From an uncultured bacterium (lineage in GTDB: Bacteria > Pseudomonadota > Gammaproteobacteria > Burkholderiales > Burkholderiaceae_E), in the NCBI GenBank assembly GCA_903866395.1, contig CAIPNM010000514.1, forward strand, positions 1 through 36,047: a stretch of DNA of 36,047 nt, in the 5' to 3' direction. Positions 7,876 to 15,881 of this stretch are shown here, in pieces (the stretch's first letter is position 1; the number at the start of each line of letters is the position of its first letter). The position numbers and the translations under genes are program-made. A model generated the notes under the pieces. The model was not told the DNA's origin, ran no database searches, and was given only the letters and a program-made list of their open reading frames with translations.

Positions 7876-9210
7876 CTAACGCCAGCGAGTGAACCGGACC
7901 GCAATCGCGCAACCGGCTGCGTAGACGCACATGCCGCAGGCCACCAGCGCGAAATAGGTCCAGAGCGGCGCCTGCGCGCGATGGAGGAGCCAGCCCACGC
8001 CCAGCACCATCAGAAGGCGTACCGTGGCGGCGATCACGGGCCCCGCGATCCGCCCTGAGCCCTGCGCAGCGAAATAGAGCGTGAGGCCAAAGCCGAACAG
8101 CCCGAACACGGGCCCCACCCAGCGGAGATGGGTGGCAGCAGCAGCCAGCACCTGCGGGTCATCACTGAAGAGATCGGTCCAGACCCAGGGAAACGCAGCC
8201 ACCAGCAGCCCGATCACGCTCAGATTCACCAGCGAGATGCTAGCCGCGGTCCAGGCCACCCGTCGGGCCCGCTCGATGAGCCCCGCCCCGATCGCCATGC
8301 CTACCATGGGAACCGCCGCCACACCGATGCCAAATGAGATCGGAATCAGCAGAAACTCAAGCCGCTGCCCAATCCCGTAGCCCGCCAGCACCTCAGTGCC
8401 AAACGGCGCGATCAGCGCGGTGCAGATCAGCATGGTGACAATCGCCTGAGTGGGCGACAGGCAAGCGACCGCGCCTACTTTGAGGATATCGGCAAAGAGC
8501 GGCCATCGAAGCGGCGTATCCGAGAACCGCAGGCGCAGCCGCTCTCGGCCTGAGCTGAGCCGTTTCACCAGCCAGAGCGCCCCCAGGCCATAGCCAGCAA
8601 GCGTTCCGCATGCCACGCCTCCCAGCCCCAGCAACGGAAACGGTCCCAGCCCCAGTCCGAGCACCGCCCCCACCACGATCTGCACCAGGGACGTGACCAC
8701 CACCAGTCGGGCAGGCAGCACCATGTTGCCAGTGCCCCGCACCACTGACAGCTGTGCGTTCATGAGCCACACCAGCGGCGCGCCCGCAAACAGCACCCAG
8801 CCGTACTGGATCGCCTCCGACAGCACCTCCTCGCGACCGCCCAGGAGCGCATAGAACGACGGTCCCAGGCTCAGCATGAGCAGCATGTGCAGCACACCAC
8901 CAACCAGCCCGATCACACAGGCATGAAGCGCAAGCGCCTCGGCGCGAGCGAGATCGTTCGCACCCAGCGCGCGCGAGATGGCTGATGACACGCCGCCCCC
9001 CATGGCCCCCGAAGACAGCATCTGCACCAGCATGCCGAACGGAAACACCAGCGCCATCGCTGCAAGCGGCACGGTGCCAAGTTGGCCGATGTAGCCGGTT
9101 TCGGCAATGCTCACCAGCACCCCGAGCGCGAGCGTTGCCACGCTGGGCAAAGCCATCCGAAGCAGCGTCGGGAGAATCGGGCCGGTCAGAAGCGGATTGG
9201 CGGGAGGCAC
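7876..9210 (-). CDS. MATE family efflux transporter
   Basis: A 444-residue polytopic inner-membrane protein, the usual MATE length, with about twelve hydrophobic segments in two halves. It begins N-P-L-L-T-G-P-I-L-P-T-L-L-R-M-A-L-P, a typical MATE opening. It also has the V-S-I-A-E-T-G-Y-I-G-Q-L-G-T block and the G-A-N-D-L-A-R-A-E-A loop. MATE proteins export drugs or metabolites using Na+ or H+ gradients. The start is GTG 9210, since an in-frame stop lies just upstream; ATG at codon 19 is an alternative. It is divergent from the threonine aldolase gene. It may export a metabolite handled by the downstream hydrolase; the substrate is unknown. Confidence 0.9.
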   Translation of the reverse strand: MPPANPLLTGPILPTLLRMALPSVATLALGVLVSIAETGYIGQLGTVPLAAMALVFPFGMLVQMLSSGAMGGGVSSAISRALGANDLARAEALALHACVIGLVGGVLHMLLMLSLGPSFYALLGGREEVLSEAIQYGWVLFAGAPLVWLMNAQLSVVRGTGNMVLPARLVVVTSLVQIVVGAVLGLGLGPFPLLGLGGVACGTLAGYGLGALWLVKRLSSGRERLRLRFSDTPLRWPLFADILKVGAVACLSPTQAIVTMLICTALIAPFGTEVLAGYGIGQRLEFLLIPISFGIGVAAVPMVGMAIGAGLIERARRVAWTAASISLVNLSVIGLLVAAFPWVWTDLFSDDPQVLAAAATHLRWVGPVFGLFGFGLTLYFAAQGSGRIAGPVIAATVRLLMVLGVGWLLHRAQAPLWTYFALVACGMCVYAAGCAIAVRFTRWR

Positions 9211-9255
9211 GGAAAAGATGGGCTAAGAGAGTGGCGGGGAGGCAACCGGGGTTCC

Positions 9256-9261
9256 TATAAT
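9256..9261 (+). promoter_or_regulatory. Perfect -10 box before the threonine aldolase gene
   Basis: TATAAT lies in the 81-base gap between the divergent MATE and aldolase genes, 31 bases before ATG 9292. No good -35 is visible at normal spacing (the region 9231-9240 is G-rich), so an activator or a weak promoter is possible. AAGG at 9281-9284 is the likely ribosome binding site. Confidence 0.45.
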
Positions 9262-9291
9262 CGGTCGACTTTGATCCACCAAGGCGACATC

Positions 9292-10407
9292 ATGCCCGAC
9301 TTCCGAAGCGACACCGTGACCCGACCCACCGCCGCCATGCGAGAGGCCATTGCCACCGCCGACCTGGGTGACGATGTGTTCGGCGATGATCCCTCGGTCA
9401 ACCGGCTGGAAGCCCACGCCGCAGCATTGCTGGGGTTCGAGGCGGCCGTGTTTGCGCCGTCCGGCACGCAGACCAACCTGATGGGTCTGCTGTCGCACTG
9501 CGAGCGCGGCGAAGAAGCGATTGTCGGCCAGCAGTGGCATACCTACCGCTGGGAAGCGGGTGGCATGGCCGTGTTGGGTTCGATCCAACCACAGCCGATT
9601 GAAAATGCGGCTGACGGCACACTGCCGCTCGAGGCGATCGAAGCGGCCATCAAGCCCGATGATCCGCACTTCGCACGAACACGACTGATCTGCATGGAGA
9701 ACACCACTGGCGGGAAGGTGCTGCCGATGGATTATCTGAAGTCGGTGCGTGCGCTCGCCACCGCGCGCGGACTCGTCACTCATCTCGATGGTGCGCGACT
9801 CTTCAACGCGGCCGTGGAGCTTGGCCGGCGCCGTGCGGCGGGTGAGCGCACAGGCGATGTTCAGGGCGGCGCCAGCGCCGACCCGCGCACAGTGGCCCGC
9901 GAAATCTGCAGTCATTTCGATTCGGTATCGATGTGCCTCTCAAAGGGGCTGGCAGCGCCCATCGGGTCGCTCCTCCTGGGGTCAACGCCTTACATTGCAC
10001 GAGCGCGACGCTGGCGCAAGATGCTGGGAGGCGGCATGCGCCAGGCGGGTCTGCTTGCAGCCGCTGCCCAGCACGCACTTGAGCACCACATCGACCGGAT
10101 GGCGCTCGATCACGAGCGCGCCAGGCGTCTGGCGGCAGGCATCACCGAGGCAGCAGCCTCCCATCCCGGCGCGCTCCGGGTCACCGAGCCGCCGCAGACC
10201 AACATTTTTTTCGCGCGGGTAGACCGATCGGTCGCAGCCGCCCTCGCGGCCCACCTCAGCGCGCACGGAGTCCAGGTCACCGGCCGCGCGACCGGCGACG
10301 GAGCGGCCTTCATGCAACGCTGGGTCACGCATCTGGACGTGAACGACGCCGACATCGATCGGGCCATTCAAGCCATTCAAACTTTTTTCGCGAATCGAAC
10401 CCGATAA
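9292..10407 (+). CDS. Low-specificity L-threonine aldolase (PLP-dependent)
   Basis: A 371-residue fold-type I PLP enzyme that cleaves threonine or related beta-hydroxy amino acids to glycine plus an aldehyde. It starts MPDFRSDTVTRPT, a hallmark of the family. It has His83 (expected to stack on PLP), HLDGAR at 165-169 with Asp166 contacting the PLP nitrogen, and SMCLSKGLAAPIGS with Lys218 as the Schiff-base lysine. It is somewhat long: an extra A/G/R-rich stretch of about 20 residues lies at 180-200. Although the frame is open upstream to 9082, the family N-terminus and the AAGG site fix ATG 9292. It appears to be an independent transcription unit. Confidence 0.92.
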   Translation: MPDFRSDTVTRPTAAMREAIATADLGDDVFGDDPSVNRLEAHAAALLGFEAAVFAPSGTQTNLMGLLSHCERGEEAIVGQQWHTYRWEAGGMAVLGSIQPQPIENAADGTLPLEAIEAAIKPDDPHFARTRLICMENTTGGKVLPMDYLKSVRALATARGLVTHLDGARLFNAAVELGRRRAAGERTGDVQGGASADPRTVAREICSHFDSVSMCLSKGLAAPIGSLLLGSTPYIARARRWRKMLGGGMRQAGLLAAAAQHALEHHIDRMALDHERARRLAAGITEAAASHPGALRVTEPPQTNIFFARVDRSVAAALAAHLSAHGVQVTGRATGDGAAFMQRWVTHLDVNDADIDRAIQAIQTFFANRTR

Positions 10408-10596
10408 CGAACGCCCGATCCCCGGGAAGGCGTGGGATGCACCACCGACGCGACCGGAACCTGCACCGTGTCGAGTGGATCCCTGTCAGGCAAGACCGCC
10501 TCCGTCACCTACACGGTGAGCACTATTTCAGGAACCGGTTACGCCTATGAGGCGGCGTCCAACGCGGTTTCGAGCATCGCGATCGCCCGTCCGTAG
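10408..10596 (+). pseudogene. Relic of a repeat/Ig-like secreted protein C-terminus
   Basis: Immediately after the aldolase stop, and in the same frame, 62 codons remain open to a TAG at 10594. From about 10435 they read as C-T-T-D-A-T-G-T-C-T-V-S-S-G-S-L, then K-T-A-S-V-T-Y-T-V. This paired-cysteine, Thr/Ser-rich strand pattern is seen in extracellular Ig-like or subtilase-associated repeats of proteobacteria. There is no ATG, no ribosome site and no signal peptide, and the domain is too short to be complete. I read it as the 3' remnant of a lost surface or secreted protein gene. Readthrough of the aldolase TAA would append it, which is less likely. Confidence 0.55.
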
Positions 10597-10652
10597 TCGT
10601 CAGCGTTTCTCGTTCAGGCGACTAGGGTTGCCCTGTCGCCCACTTTCCCCGA

Positions 10653-10695
10653 TCATCGGCGGTTTGCACTCTGCTCACGGAGAGACCGCCGATGA
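10653..10695 (+). promoter_or_regulatory. Inverted repeat enclosing ribosome site and start codon
   Basis: TCATCGGCGGT (10653-10663) is perfectly complementary to ACCGCCGATGA (10685-10695). The right arm contains the ATG (10692-10694) of the next gene, and the ribosome site GGAG (10679-10682) lies in the 21-base loop. In mRNA, a G-U and an A-U pair could extend the 11-bp stem to 13. Such a hairpin would hide the start codon, suggesting translational control or coupling. Confidence 0.45.
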
Positions 10696-11492
10696 CCACC
10701 GCCACCCCGATCCGCGATGACGCGATCCGCGTCTACTGGCAGCCCGGCTGCACCAGTTGCCTGCGTACCAAGGAATTTCTTGCCAAGAACGGGGTGCCGT
10801 TCCTGTCCCGCAACGTGCTCGCGGACGACGCTGCCTTCGACGAGCTCAAGCATTTCGGCCTGCGGCAGGTTCCCATCGTGACAAAAGGCGATCGTTGGGC
10901 CAACGGGCAGGTGCTGGCCGATGTGGCTAAGCTCGTGGGCGTAACCGGCCTCAAGATCACGCTGCTGCCCGTTGACGAATTGCAGCGCAGGCTGACGACC
11001 ATCCTCGAGGGCGCCGAGCGTTTTTTCCGCCAGTTGCCCGATCGCAACCTGCATGATCTCCTGCCCAACCGGCCGCGTAGCTACACCGATCTCACCTTTC
11101 ACATCTTCAACAACGCCGACGCATTCCTGGAAGAAAAAGCCGGCATTCCCCTCACCTTTGAGTCCTACAACCGGTTTCCGGCGCCCGAGGCCAACAGCCG
11201 CGATCACATCCTCCGTTATGCGGCACAGGTGCAGACACAGCTGCGGGATTGGTTCGCGGGCCCAGCCCATGCCCTCGACTGGTCGGCCAAAGCCGATGTC
11301 TACTACGGCGAGCAATCGCACCATCAATTTCTCGAGCGTACCGTCTGGCACAGCGGCCAGCACACGCGTCAGCTGATGTGGGTGCTCGAAGGCCTGGGTG
11401 TCACGGTCGATCGCCCCCTGCCCCCCGAAACCTTCGCCGGGCTCCCCATGCCCGAGAAGGTCTGGGACGACGAGACGCCGGCCGCGCAATGA
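10692..11492 (+). CDS. Glutaredoxin-DinB domain fusion protein
   Basis: A 266-residue two-domain cytoplasmic protein. Residues 12-82 form a glutaredoxin: the C20-T-S-C23 redox motif after V-Y-W-Q-P-G, cis-Pro61 in R-Q-V-P-I-V, and G-Q-V-L-A-D. Residues of roughly 98-240 form a DinB/YfiT-like four-helix bundle with candidate metal ligands His137 (TFHIFN), His220 and His224 (TVWHSGQHTRQL). DinB-fold proteins often bind divalent metal and some are thiol transferases, so a thiol- or redox-linked hydrolase or transferase is plausible. The stop overlaps the amidase start (ATGA), so the two are translationally coupled. The function is otherwise unknown. Confidence 0.85.
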   Translation: MTTATPIRDDAIRVYWQPGCTSCLRTKEFLAKNGVPFLSRNVLADDAAFDELKHFGLRQVPIVTKGDRWANGQVLADVAKLVGVTGLKITLLPVDELQRRLTTILEGAERFFRQLPDRNLHDLLPNRPRSYTDLTFHIFNNADAFLEEKAGIPLTFESYNRFPAPEANSRDHILRYAAQVQTQLRDWFAGPAHALDWSAKADVYYGEQSHHQFLERTVWHSGQHTRQLMWVLEGLGVTVDRPLPPETFAGLPMPEKVWDDETPAAQ

Positions 11493-12850
11493 GCGCCCCC
11501 GCAGCGGGGCCGGCGAGCCAGGCGGTCGGCGACGCGCTGACCGCCATCGAGCGCTGGAATCCAGTCGTCAATGCCATGATCGCGGTGCGCGCCGAACCGG
11601 CGCGCGAACGCGCGACCGAACTCGATCGCATCGCCGCCGCCGGCGGATCGGCGGGTCCGCTGCACGGCTGGGTCATCAACATAAAAGACTGTCTCGACTG
11701 GGCCGGCGTTCCCACTACCGCCGCATCCGTCATCCTTCGTGACCATATCCCGGCAAAAAGTGCCTTTATTACCGAACGACTGATTGCCGCCGGCGCAGTC
11801 CTGATCGGCAAGGCCAATCTGCACGAATGGGTGTTCGGGCCCACCAGCCAGAGCCTGCACTTTGGCCCGGTCGCCAATCCATGGAACCCGGCGCACATCC
11901 CGGGCGGCTCGAGCGGCGGCTCGGGGGCATCCGTGCCGTGCGGGATGGCGCGCGTATCAATCGGCAGCGACACCGCGGGCTCGATCCGTCTGCCCGCCTC
12001 CTACTGCGGGCTTGCAGGCTTGCGGCCCAGCATTGGCCGCATTTCGCGCACCGGCAGCATCGCCGTGAGCGCACCCTTTGACGCGTTCGGCCCGCTTGCC
12101 AGGCGAGTTGAGGATGTCGCCCGCGTGTTTGCGGTCATCGCCGGCCATGATCCGGACGATCCGTTTTCGATCGACACACCAGTGGTTGACCCGCTCAAGA
12201 CACTTGATGACCCCGTTCGCGGCAGGCGTATCGGGGTCATGCGTCGCTGGTTCTTCGACGATATCGACCATGATCTGCAGAGCGCCCTCGAAACCGCCCT
12301 CAACACCTACCGCGACCTCGGCGTCGAGATCGTCGAGGTGGAGTTGGGCGATGTCGAGCTCGCACAGGAAATGCTCGCATTCCGGATCGTGCTCGCCGAC
12401 GCGTTCGCGCTTCACCGCGAGCAGCTCGCGCGTCGGCCCGCCGACTACGGACAAGACCTGATGGTGCGCTACGACATCGGCGAACGCGTGACCGGCGCTC
12501 AGTATGCGCAGGCGCTACGCTGGATCGAAGCCTGGCGCCACCGACTGCATCGCATCCTCTCCGACCAGGGAATCGACGCCATCCTGTCACCCACCACGCC
12601 AGGCCCGGCACCGGCACGCGCCGGGCTCGCCTACGCCAACGCCATCCGGGCGATTCCGCGCTTCACCTCGGTATTCGCTTCAGCGGGCGTGCCTTCACTT
12701 GCCGTGCCCTGCGGGTTCAACGCGGCCGGGCTACCCCTGTCATTCGAACTGAGCGCTGCCCGCTTCAACGAAGCCGCGGTCCTGCAACTGGGTCACGCGT
12801 GGCAGCGCGTGACCGACCATCATCTGCGACAGCCCGCGCTGCCGCAGTAA
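11489..12850 (+). CDS. Amidase (amidase signature family)
   Basis: A 453-residue amidase-signature hydrolase with an intact triad: Lys66 in VINIKDCLDWAG, cis-Ser141 in GGSSGGSG and nucleophile Ser165 in SDTAGSIRLP. The inter-serine spacing is the standard 24. The true start is ATG 11489, which overlaps the previous stop by four bases; the frame is open further upstream only inside that gene. No signal peptide is visible. Upstream is a glutaredoxin-DinB protein and 28 bases downstream a TRAP transporter. The obvious inference is import of an amide or its acid product and hydrolysis in the cytoplasm. It is divergent in sequence from the amidase at 4723, so it is not a recent duplicate. Confidence 0.92.
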   Translation: MSAPAAGPASQAVGDALTAIERWNPVVNAMIAVRAEPARERATELDRIAAAGGSAGPLHGWVINIKDCLDWAGVPTTAASVILRDHIPAKSAFITERLIAAGAVLIGKANLHEWVFGPTSQSLHFGPVANPWNPAHIPGGSSGGSGASVPCGMARVSIGSDTAGSIRLPASYCGLAGLRPSIGRISRTGSIAVSAPFDAFGPLARRVEDVARVFAVIAGHDPDDPFSIDTPVVDPLKTLDDPVRGRRIGVMRRWFFDDIDHDLQSALETALNTYRDLGVEIVEVELGDVELAQEMLAFRIVLADAFALHREQLARRPADYGQDLMVRYDIGERVTGAQYAQALRWIEAWRHRLHRILSDQGIDAILSPTTPGPAPARAGLAYANAIRAIPRFTSVFASAGVPSLAVPCGFNAAGLPLSFELSAARFNEAAVLQLGHAWQRVTDHHLRQPALPQ

Positions 12851-12878
12851 ACCGATTTTTCACCGAAGGAGTTTCCCC

Positions 12879-13979
12879 ATGAAAAAACGCGAATTCCTCA
12901 CCGCCGCAGCTGCCGGTGCAACCGTCGCCGGCGCGCCTGCAATCGTGCGTGCCCAGGCATCGTTTCCGGACCTGAAACTGCGTATCGCCTCCAACTATCC
13001 CGCCCCGTCGCTGTTTACCCGCGTGCAGCAGGAGTTCGCCAAGGAGGTCACCGCCAAGACCAACGGCAAGGTGACCTTTGAGTGGATGCTGGGCGGCAAT
13101 CCGCTGAAGGCGGGCGATGTCTATCCCGGCATGGCGCGTGGCGCCACCGACCTGGGCTTCACCGTGCCCGCTGCCTTCAACCCGCGCGAGTTCCCAGTCT
13201 CAGGCGTCACGCTGCCGTTTGTCACCGAAAGCCCCTATGCGGGCTGCATGGCATTTCGCGAGTGGTACCAGAACACCCCCGAGGTGCAGCGCGAATTCCA
13301 GCGTAACAACGCGCATCTGCTTCTCACGCTCTCCACCTCTGAAAACGTGCTGTGGAGCATGAAGCGGGTGAATACAGCGGCCGATCTCAAGGGCATGCGG
13401 ATCCGCACGCTGCTGGGACCTGGCGATGCACTGCAGGCGCTCGGCGCCACTGCGGTCACCGTGCCCTACACCGATGCGATCGATCTGATGCAGCGTGGCG
13501 GGGTCGATGCCATCTCCACCACGCCGTTCGAGCAGGGTGTGAAAGACGGCCTCGCCGAGATGACCAATTTCCTGTCGACCGGCGGTCGCATGGGCATCTT
13601 TGCCACCGTGATGACCTCCATCAACCTCGACCGTTGGAAGAGCTTCTCCAAGCCGCTGCAGGATGTCTTCACCACCGCCGCCGACAATGCGCTCAACTGG
13701 TACATCGACGCGCAGAACAAGGAAACCGACGAATGCGTGGAGATCCTGCTGAAATCCAAACGCATTCAGGTCGCGCCGCTTGATCCAGCCGAAGAAAAGC
13801 GCTGGCGCGAGGCAACCGCCCAGGTCGTCTTCAACAAATACGCTGAAGCGGTGAAGCGCGTGGGCGGCAACCCCGAGGCGCTCACCAAGAGCTTCAACAC
13901 GCTGGTGGCCAAGTATGAAGCGCAGCGCAAATACGTCACTGGCATCGACCGCTACCTTGTCCGCAAGGCCAAGGGATGA
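12879..13979 (+). CDS. TRAP transporter solute-binding protein, DctP family
   Basis: A 366-residue periplasmic receptor. The signal peptide is at about 1-26, with K-K-R-E-F-L then an Ala-rich core and cleavage near V-R-A-Q. Core DctP marks are DLKGMRIRT at 169-177, with the Arg that usually salt-bridges the ligand carboxylate (Arg174 or Arg176), and G-G-V-D-A-I-S-T-T-P-F-E-Q-G. The ribosome site AAGGAG lies eight bases before ATG 12879. It overlaps the small permease gene by four bases. The ligand should carry a carboxylate; its identity is unknown, but the flanking amidase and isochorismatase-fold genes point to an amide- or nitrogen-containing acid. Confidence 0.92.
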   Translation: MKKREFLTAAAAGATVAGAPAIVRAQASFPDLKLRIASNYPAPSLFTRVQQEFAKEVTAKTNGKVTFEWMLGGNPLKAGDVYPGMARGATDLGFTVPAAFNPREFPVSGVTLPFVTESPYAGCMAFREWYQNTPEVQREFQRNNAHLLLTLSTSENVLWSMKRVNTAADLKGMRIRTLLGPGDALQALGATAVTVPYTDAIDLMQRGGVDAISTTPFEQGVKDGLAEMTNFLSTGGRMGIFATVMTSINLDRWKSFSKPLQDVFTTAADNALNWYIDAQNKETDECVEILLKSKRIQVAPLDPAEEKRWREATAQVVFNKYAEAVKRVGGNPEALTKSFNTLVAKYEAQRKYVTGIDRYLVRKAKG

Positions 13980-14566
13980 CCGCCAGCCCGCCCTCCGGCG
14001 CCATGGCCCTCGCGGCCCGGGTGGCTTCGGCCTCCCGGGCCATGGCCCGCATCACCGGCGTACTCATCATCCTCATCATGATCGCGGTGGTGATCGACGC
14101 GGTGCTGCGCGGCATGATGGGTATTGCCATCTGGGGCGTGCTCGAAGTGGGCGTGCTGTTGCTCCTTGCGCTCATCTACCTGGGGCTTCCCGCCACGCAG
14201 GCCAACCGCGAAAATTTTCGCGTCTCGATCTTCGCAGAGCGCTTTCCGCCCTGGTTTGACCGGATCGTCACCTGGCTGCTGCTTGGCGTACAGCTCGCCG
14301 TCCTGGGCATTCTGTGCTGGACCTCGTGGCGAAGTTCAATCTATTCGTTCAACCGCGATGAAGTGTCATTCGGCATGGTGCAGATTCCGCTCTGGCCCAG
14401 CCGCGCCATGGTGTCGGTCGGCCTCACGCTCTTGATCATCCAGTCGATCACCGCCGCCCTGGAATACGCGCTGGTGGGCCGGCATCCGTACCAGGTGGAT
14501 ATCGAGACCGAACTGAAGGGTGAAATCGGCAAGTCCGACAGCGACCTGGTCGGAGAGCGTAAATGA
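13976..14566 (+). CDS. TRAP transporter small permease, DctQ family
   Basis: A 196-residue membrane protein with about four hydrophobic segments, roughly at residues 22-45, 50-70, 90-115 and 135-155. This is the normal layout for DctQ, which pairs with DctM in the inner membrane. There is little conserved sequence, as usual, so the call rests on topology and position. Its ATG overlaps the receptor stop (ATGA) and its own stop overlaps the DctM start, showing tight translational coupling. The polar C-terminal tail after residue 165 is cytoplasmic by prediction. Confidence 0.88.
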   Translation: MTASPPSGAMALAARVASASRAMARITGVLIILIMIAVVIDAVLRGMMGIAIWGVLEVGVLLLLALIYLGLPATQANRENFRVSIFAERFPPWFDRIVTWLLLGVQLAVLGILCWTSWRSSIYSFNRDEVSFGMVQIPLWPSRAMVSVGLTLLIIQSITAALEYALVGRHPYQVDIETELKGEIGKSDSDLVGERK

Positions 14567-15864
14567 GCCCGTTTGAGCAAGGCTTCCTCCTGATCAGCGG
14601 CATGTTCGTGCTGCTTGCGCTGGGTTTTCCGATCGCGCTCGCACTCCTTTCATCTGGCGTCATCGGGCTCATCGCCATGCGTGGCTGGTCGGCGGCCGAT
14701 TATCTGCTGGGGAGCCTCCCCTTCTCGGTCACGGCAGAATTTGCCTTCATCGTCGTGCCCTTGTTTCTGTTCATGGGACACATGGCGTATTCGGCCGGCA
14801 TTTCGGAGAAAGGCTTTCGCGCGGCGTCTGCCTGGTTTGGCCATATTCCCGGCGGGCTCGCCATTTCGTCGGTGGTGGCCTGCGGCGCCTTTGCCACCGT
14901 GTCAGGGTCATCGATTGCCACAGCGGCCACCATCTCCAAGATCGCGGTGCCGCAGTTGCTGAAGGCGGGCTACACCAAGCGGCTGGCGGGCGCAGCGGTC
15001 GCCACCGGCGGCACGCTGGGGGTGTTGATTCCCCCCTCCACCGTGATGGTGCTGTATTCAATCGCCACCGAAACACCGATCCCCTCGCTCTTCATGGCAG
15101 GCATCATCCCCGGCATTCTCACGATCATCGTCTACGGTGTGGGTATCAACTGGATGGTCAAGCGCGACCCCCAGATGCGTTCGATGACTCGCCAACCGAA
15201 AACCGGTTGGGGCGACCGGATGCGGCTCACCTTCTCGTCCTGGGAAATCCTGGTGGTGTTCGCAGTGGTGATGGGCACCCTCTACACCGGGGTGGCCACC
15301 GCAAGTGAAGCAGCCGGTTTTGGTGCGGCAGCCGCGCTGGTCATCGCCATCATCCGCGGCGCAAAAATGGCCGAGATCAAGGAAGGGCTGCAGACCTCGG
15401 GATCGAGCACTGCGTCAATTTTCTTTCTGATCATCGGTGCAGGCGTGTTCGGTGCCGCGCTCGGCACCACGCAGTTGCCACAGAACCTCGCCACCTGGAC
15501 ACAAGGCCTCAATCTGCACCCGACGCTGCTCCTCATCCTGGTGCTGATTCCGTTCCTCATCCTGGGCTGCTTCATCGATGCAGCGTCGATGATCCTGCTC
15601 ACCATGCCGGTGGTGTTCCCCATCATTAAGCAGGCCGGCATCGACCCGGTGTTGTTCGGCATCCTGGTCACCAAGATGACCGAAATCGGCAACATCACGC
15701 CGCCCGTTGGGCTGAATGTGTTCGTGGTGTCGGCCGCCAACCCCGAGATCACGATTCGCGAGTGTTTCCGCGGCGTCATGCCATTCTTCCTGATGGAACT
15801 CTTCATCGTCGGACTGCTGATTGCGTTTCCAAGCATCACGCTGTTCGCAGTCGTCACCTACTAG
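14563..15864 (+). CDS. TRAP transporter large permease, DctM family
   Basis: A 433-residue inner-membrane transport subunit, normal length for DctM, with about twelve hydrophobic segments. Family marks include L-G-F-P-I-A-L-A-L at the start, V-P-L-F-L-F-M-G, VSGSSIATAATISK and G-G-T-L-G-V-L-I-P-P-S near residues 145-160, plus T-P-P-V-G-L-N-V-F near the end. It uses the Na+ or H+ gradient to move the solute delivered by the receptor. It overlaps the small permease gene by four bases and precedes the hydrolase gene by 17, so all five genes from the amidase onward look like one operon. Confidence 0.93.
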   Translation: MSPFEQGFLLISGMFVLLALGFPIALALLSSGVIGLIAMRGWSAADYLLGSLPFSVTAEFAFIVVPLFLFMGHMAYSAGISEKGFRAASAWFGHIPGGLAISSVVACGAFATVSGSSIATAATISKIAVPQLLKAGYTKRLAGAAVATGGTLGVLIPPSTVMVLYSIATETPIPSLFMAGIIPGILTIIVYGVGINWMVKRDPQMRSMTRQPKTGWGDRMRLTFSSWEILVVFAVVMGTLYTGVATASEAAGFGAAAALVIAIIRGAKMAEIKEGLQTSGSSTASIFFLIIGAGVFGAALGTTQLPQNLATWTQGLNLHPTLLLILVLIPFLILGCFIDAASMILLTMPVVFPIIKQAGIDPVLFGILVTKMTEIGNITPPVGLNVFVVSAANPEITIRECFRGVMPFFLMELFIVGLLIAFPSITLFAVVTY

Positions 15865-15881
15865 CCCCAAGGAATCGCGCC

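Noticed and set aside
10594..10624. TAGTCG/CGACTA hairpin after the relic
   Set aside because: Only a 6-bp stem with a 19-base loop and no T-run; not distinguishable from chance.
4723..12850. The two amidases as a duplicated pair or as GatA
   Set aside because: Outside the catalytic motifs they differ widely, so there is no sign of recent duplication. No gatB or gatC lies beside either, so tRNA amidation is not supported.
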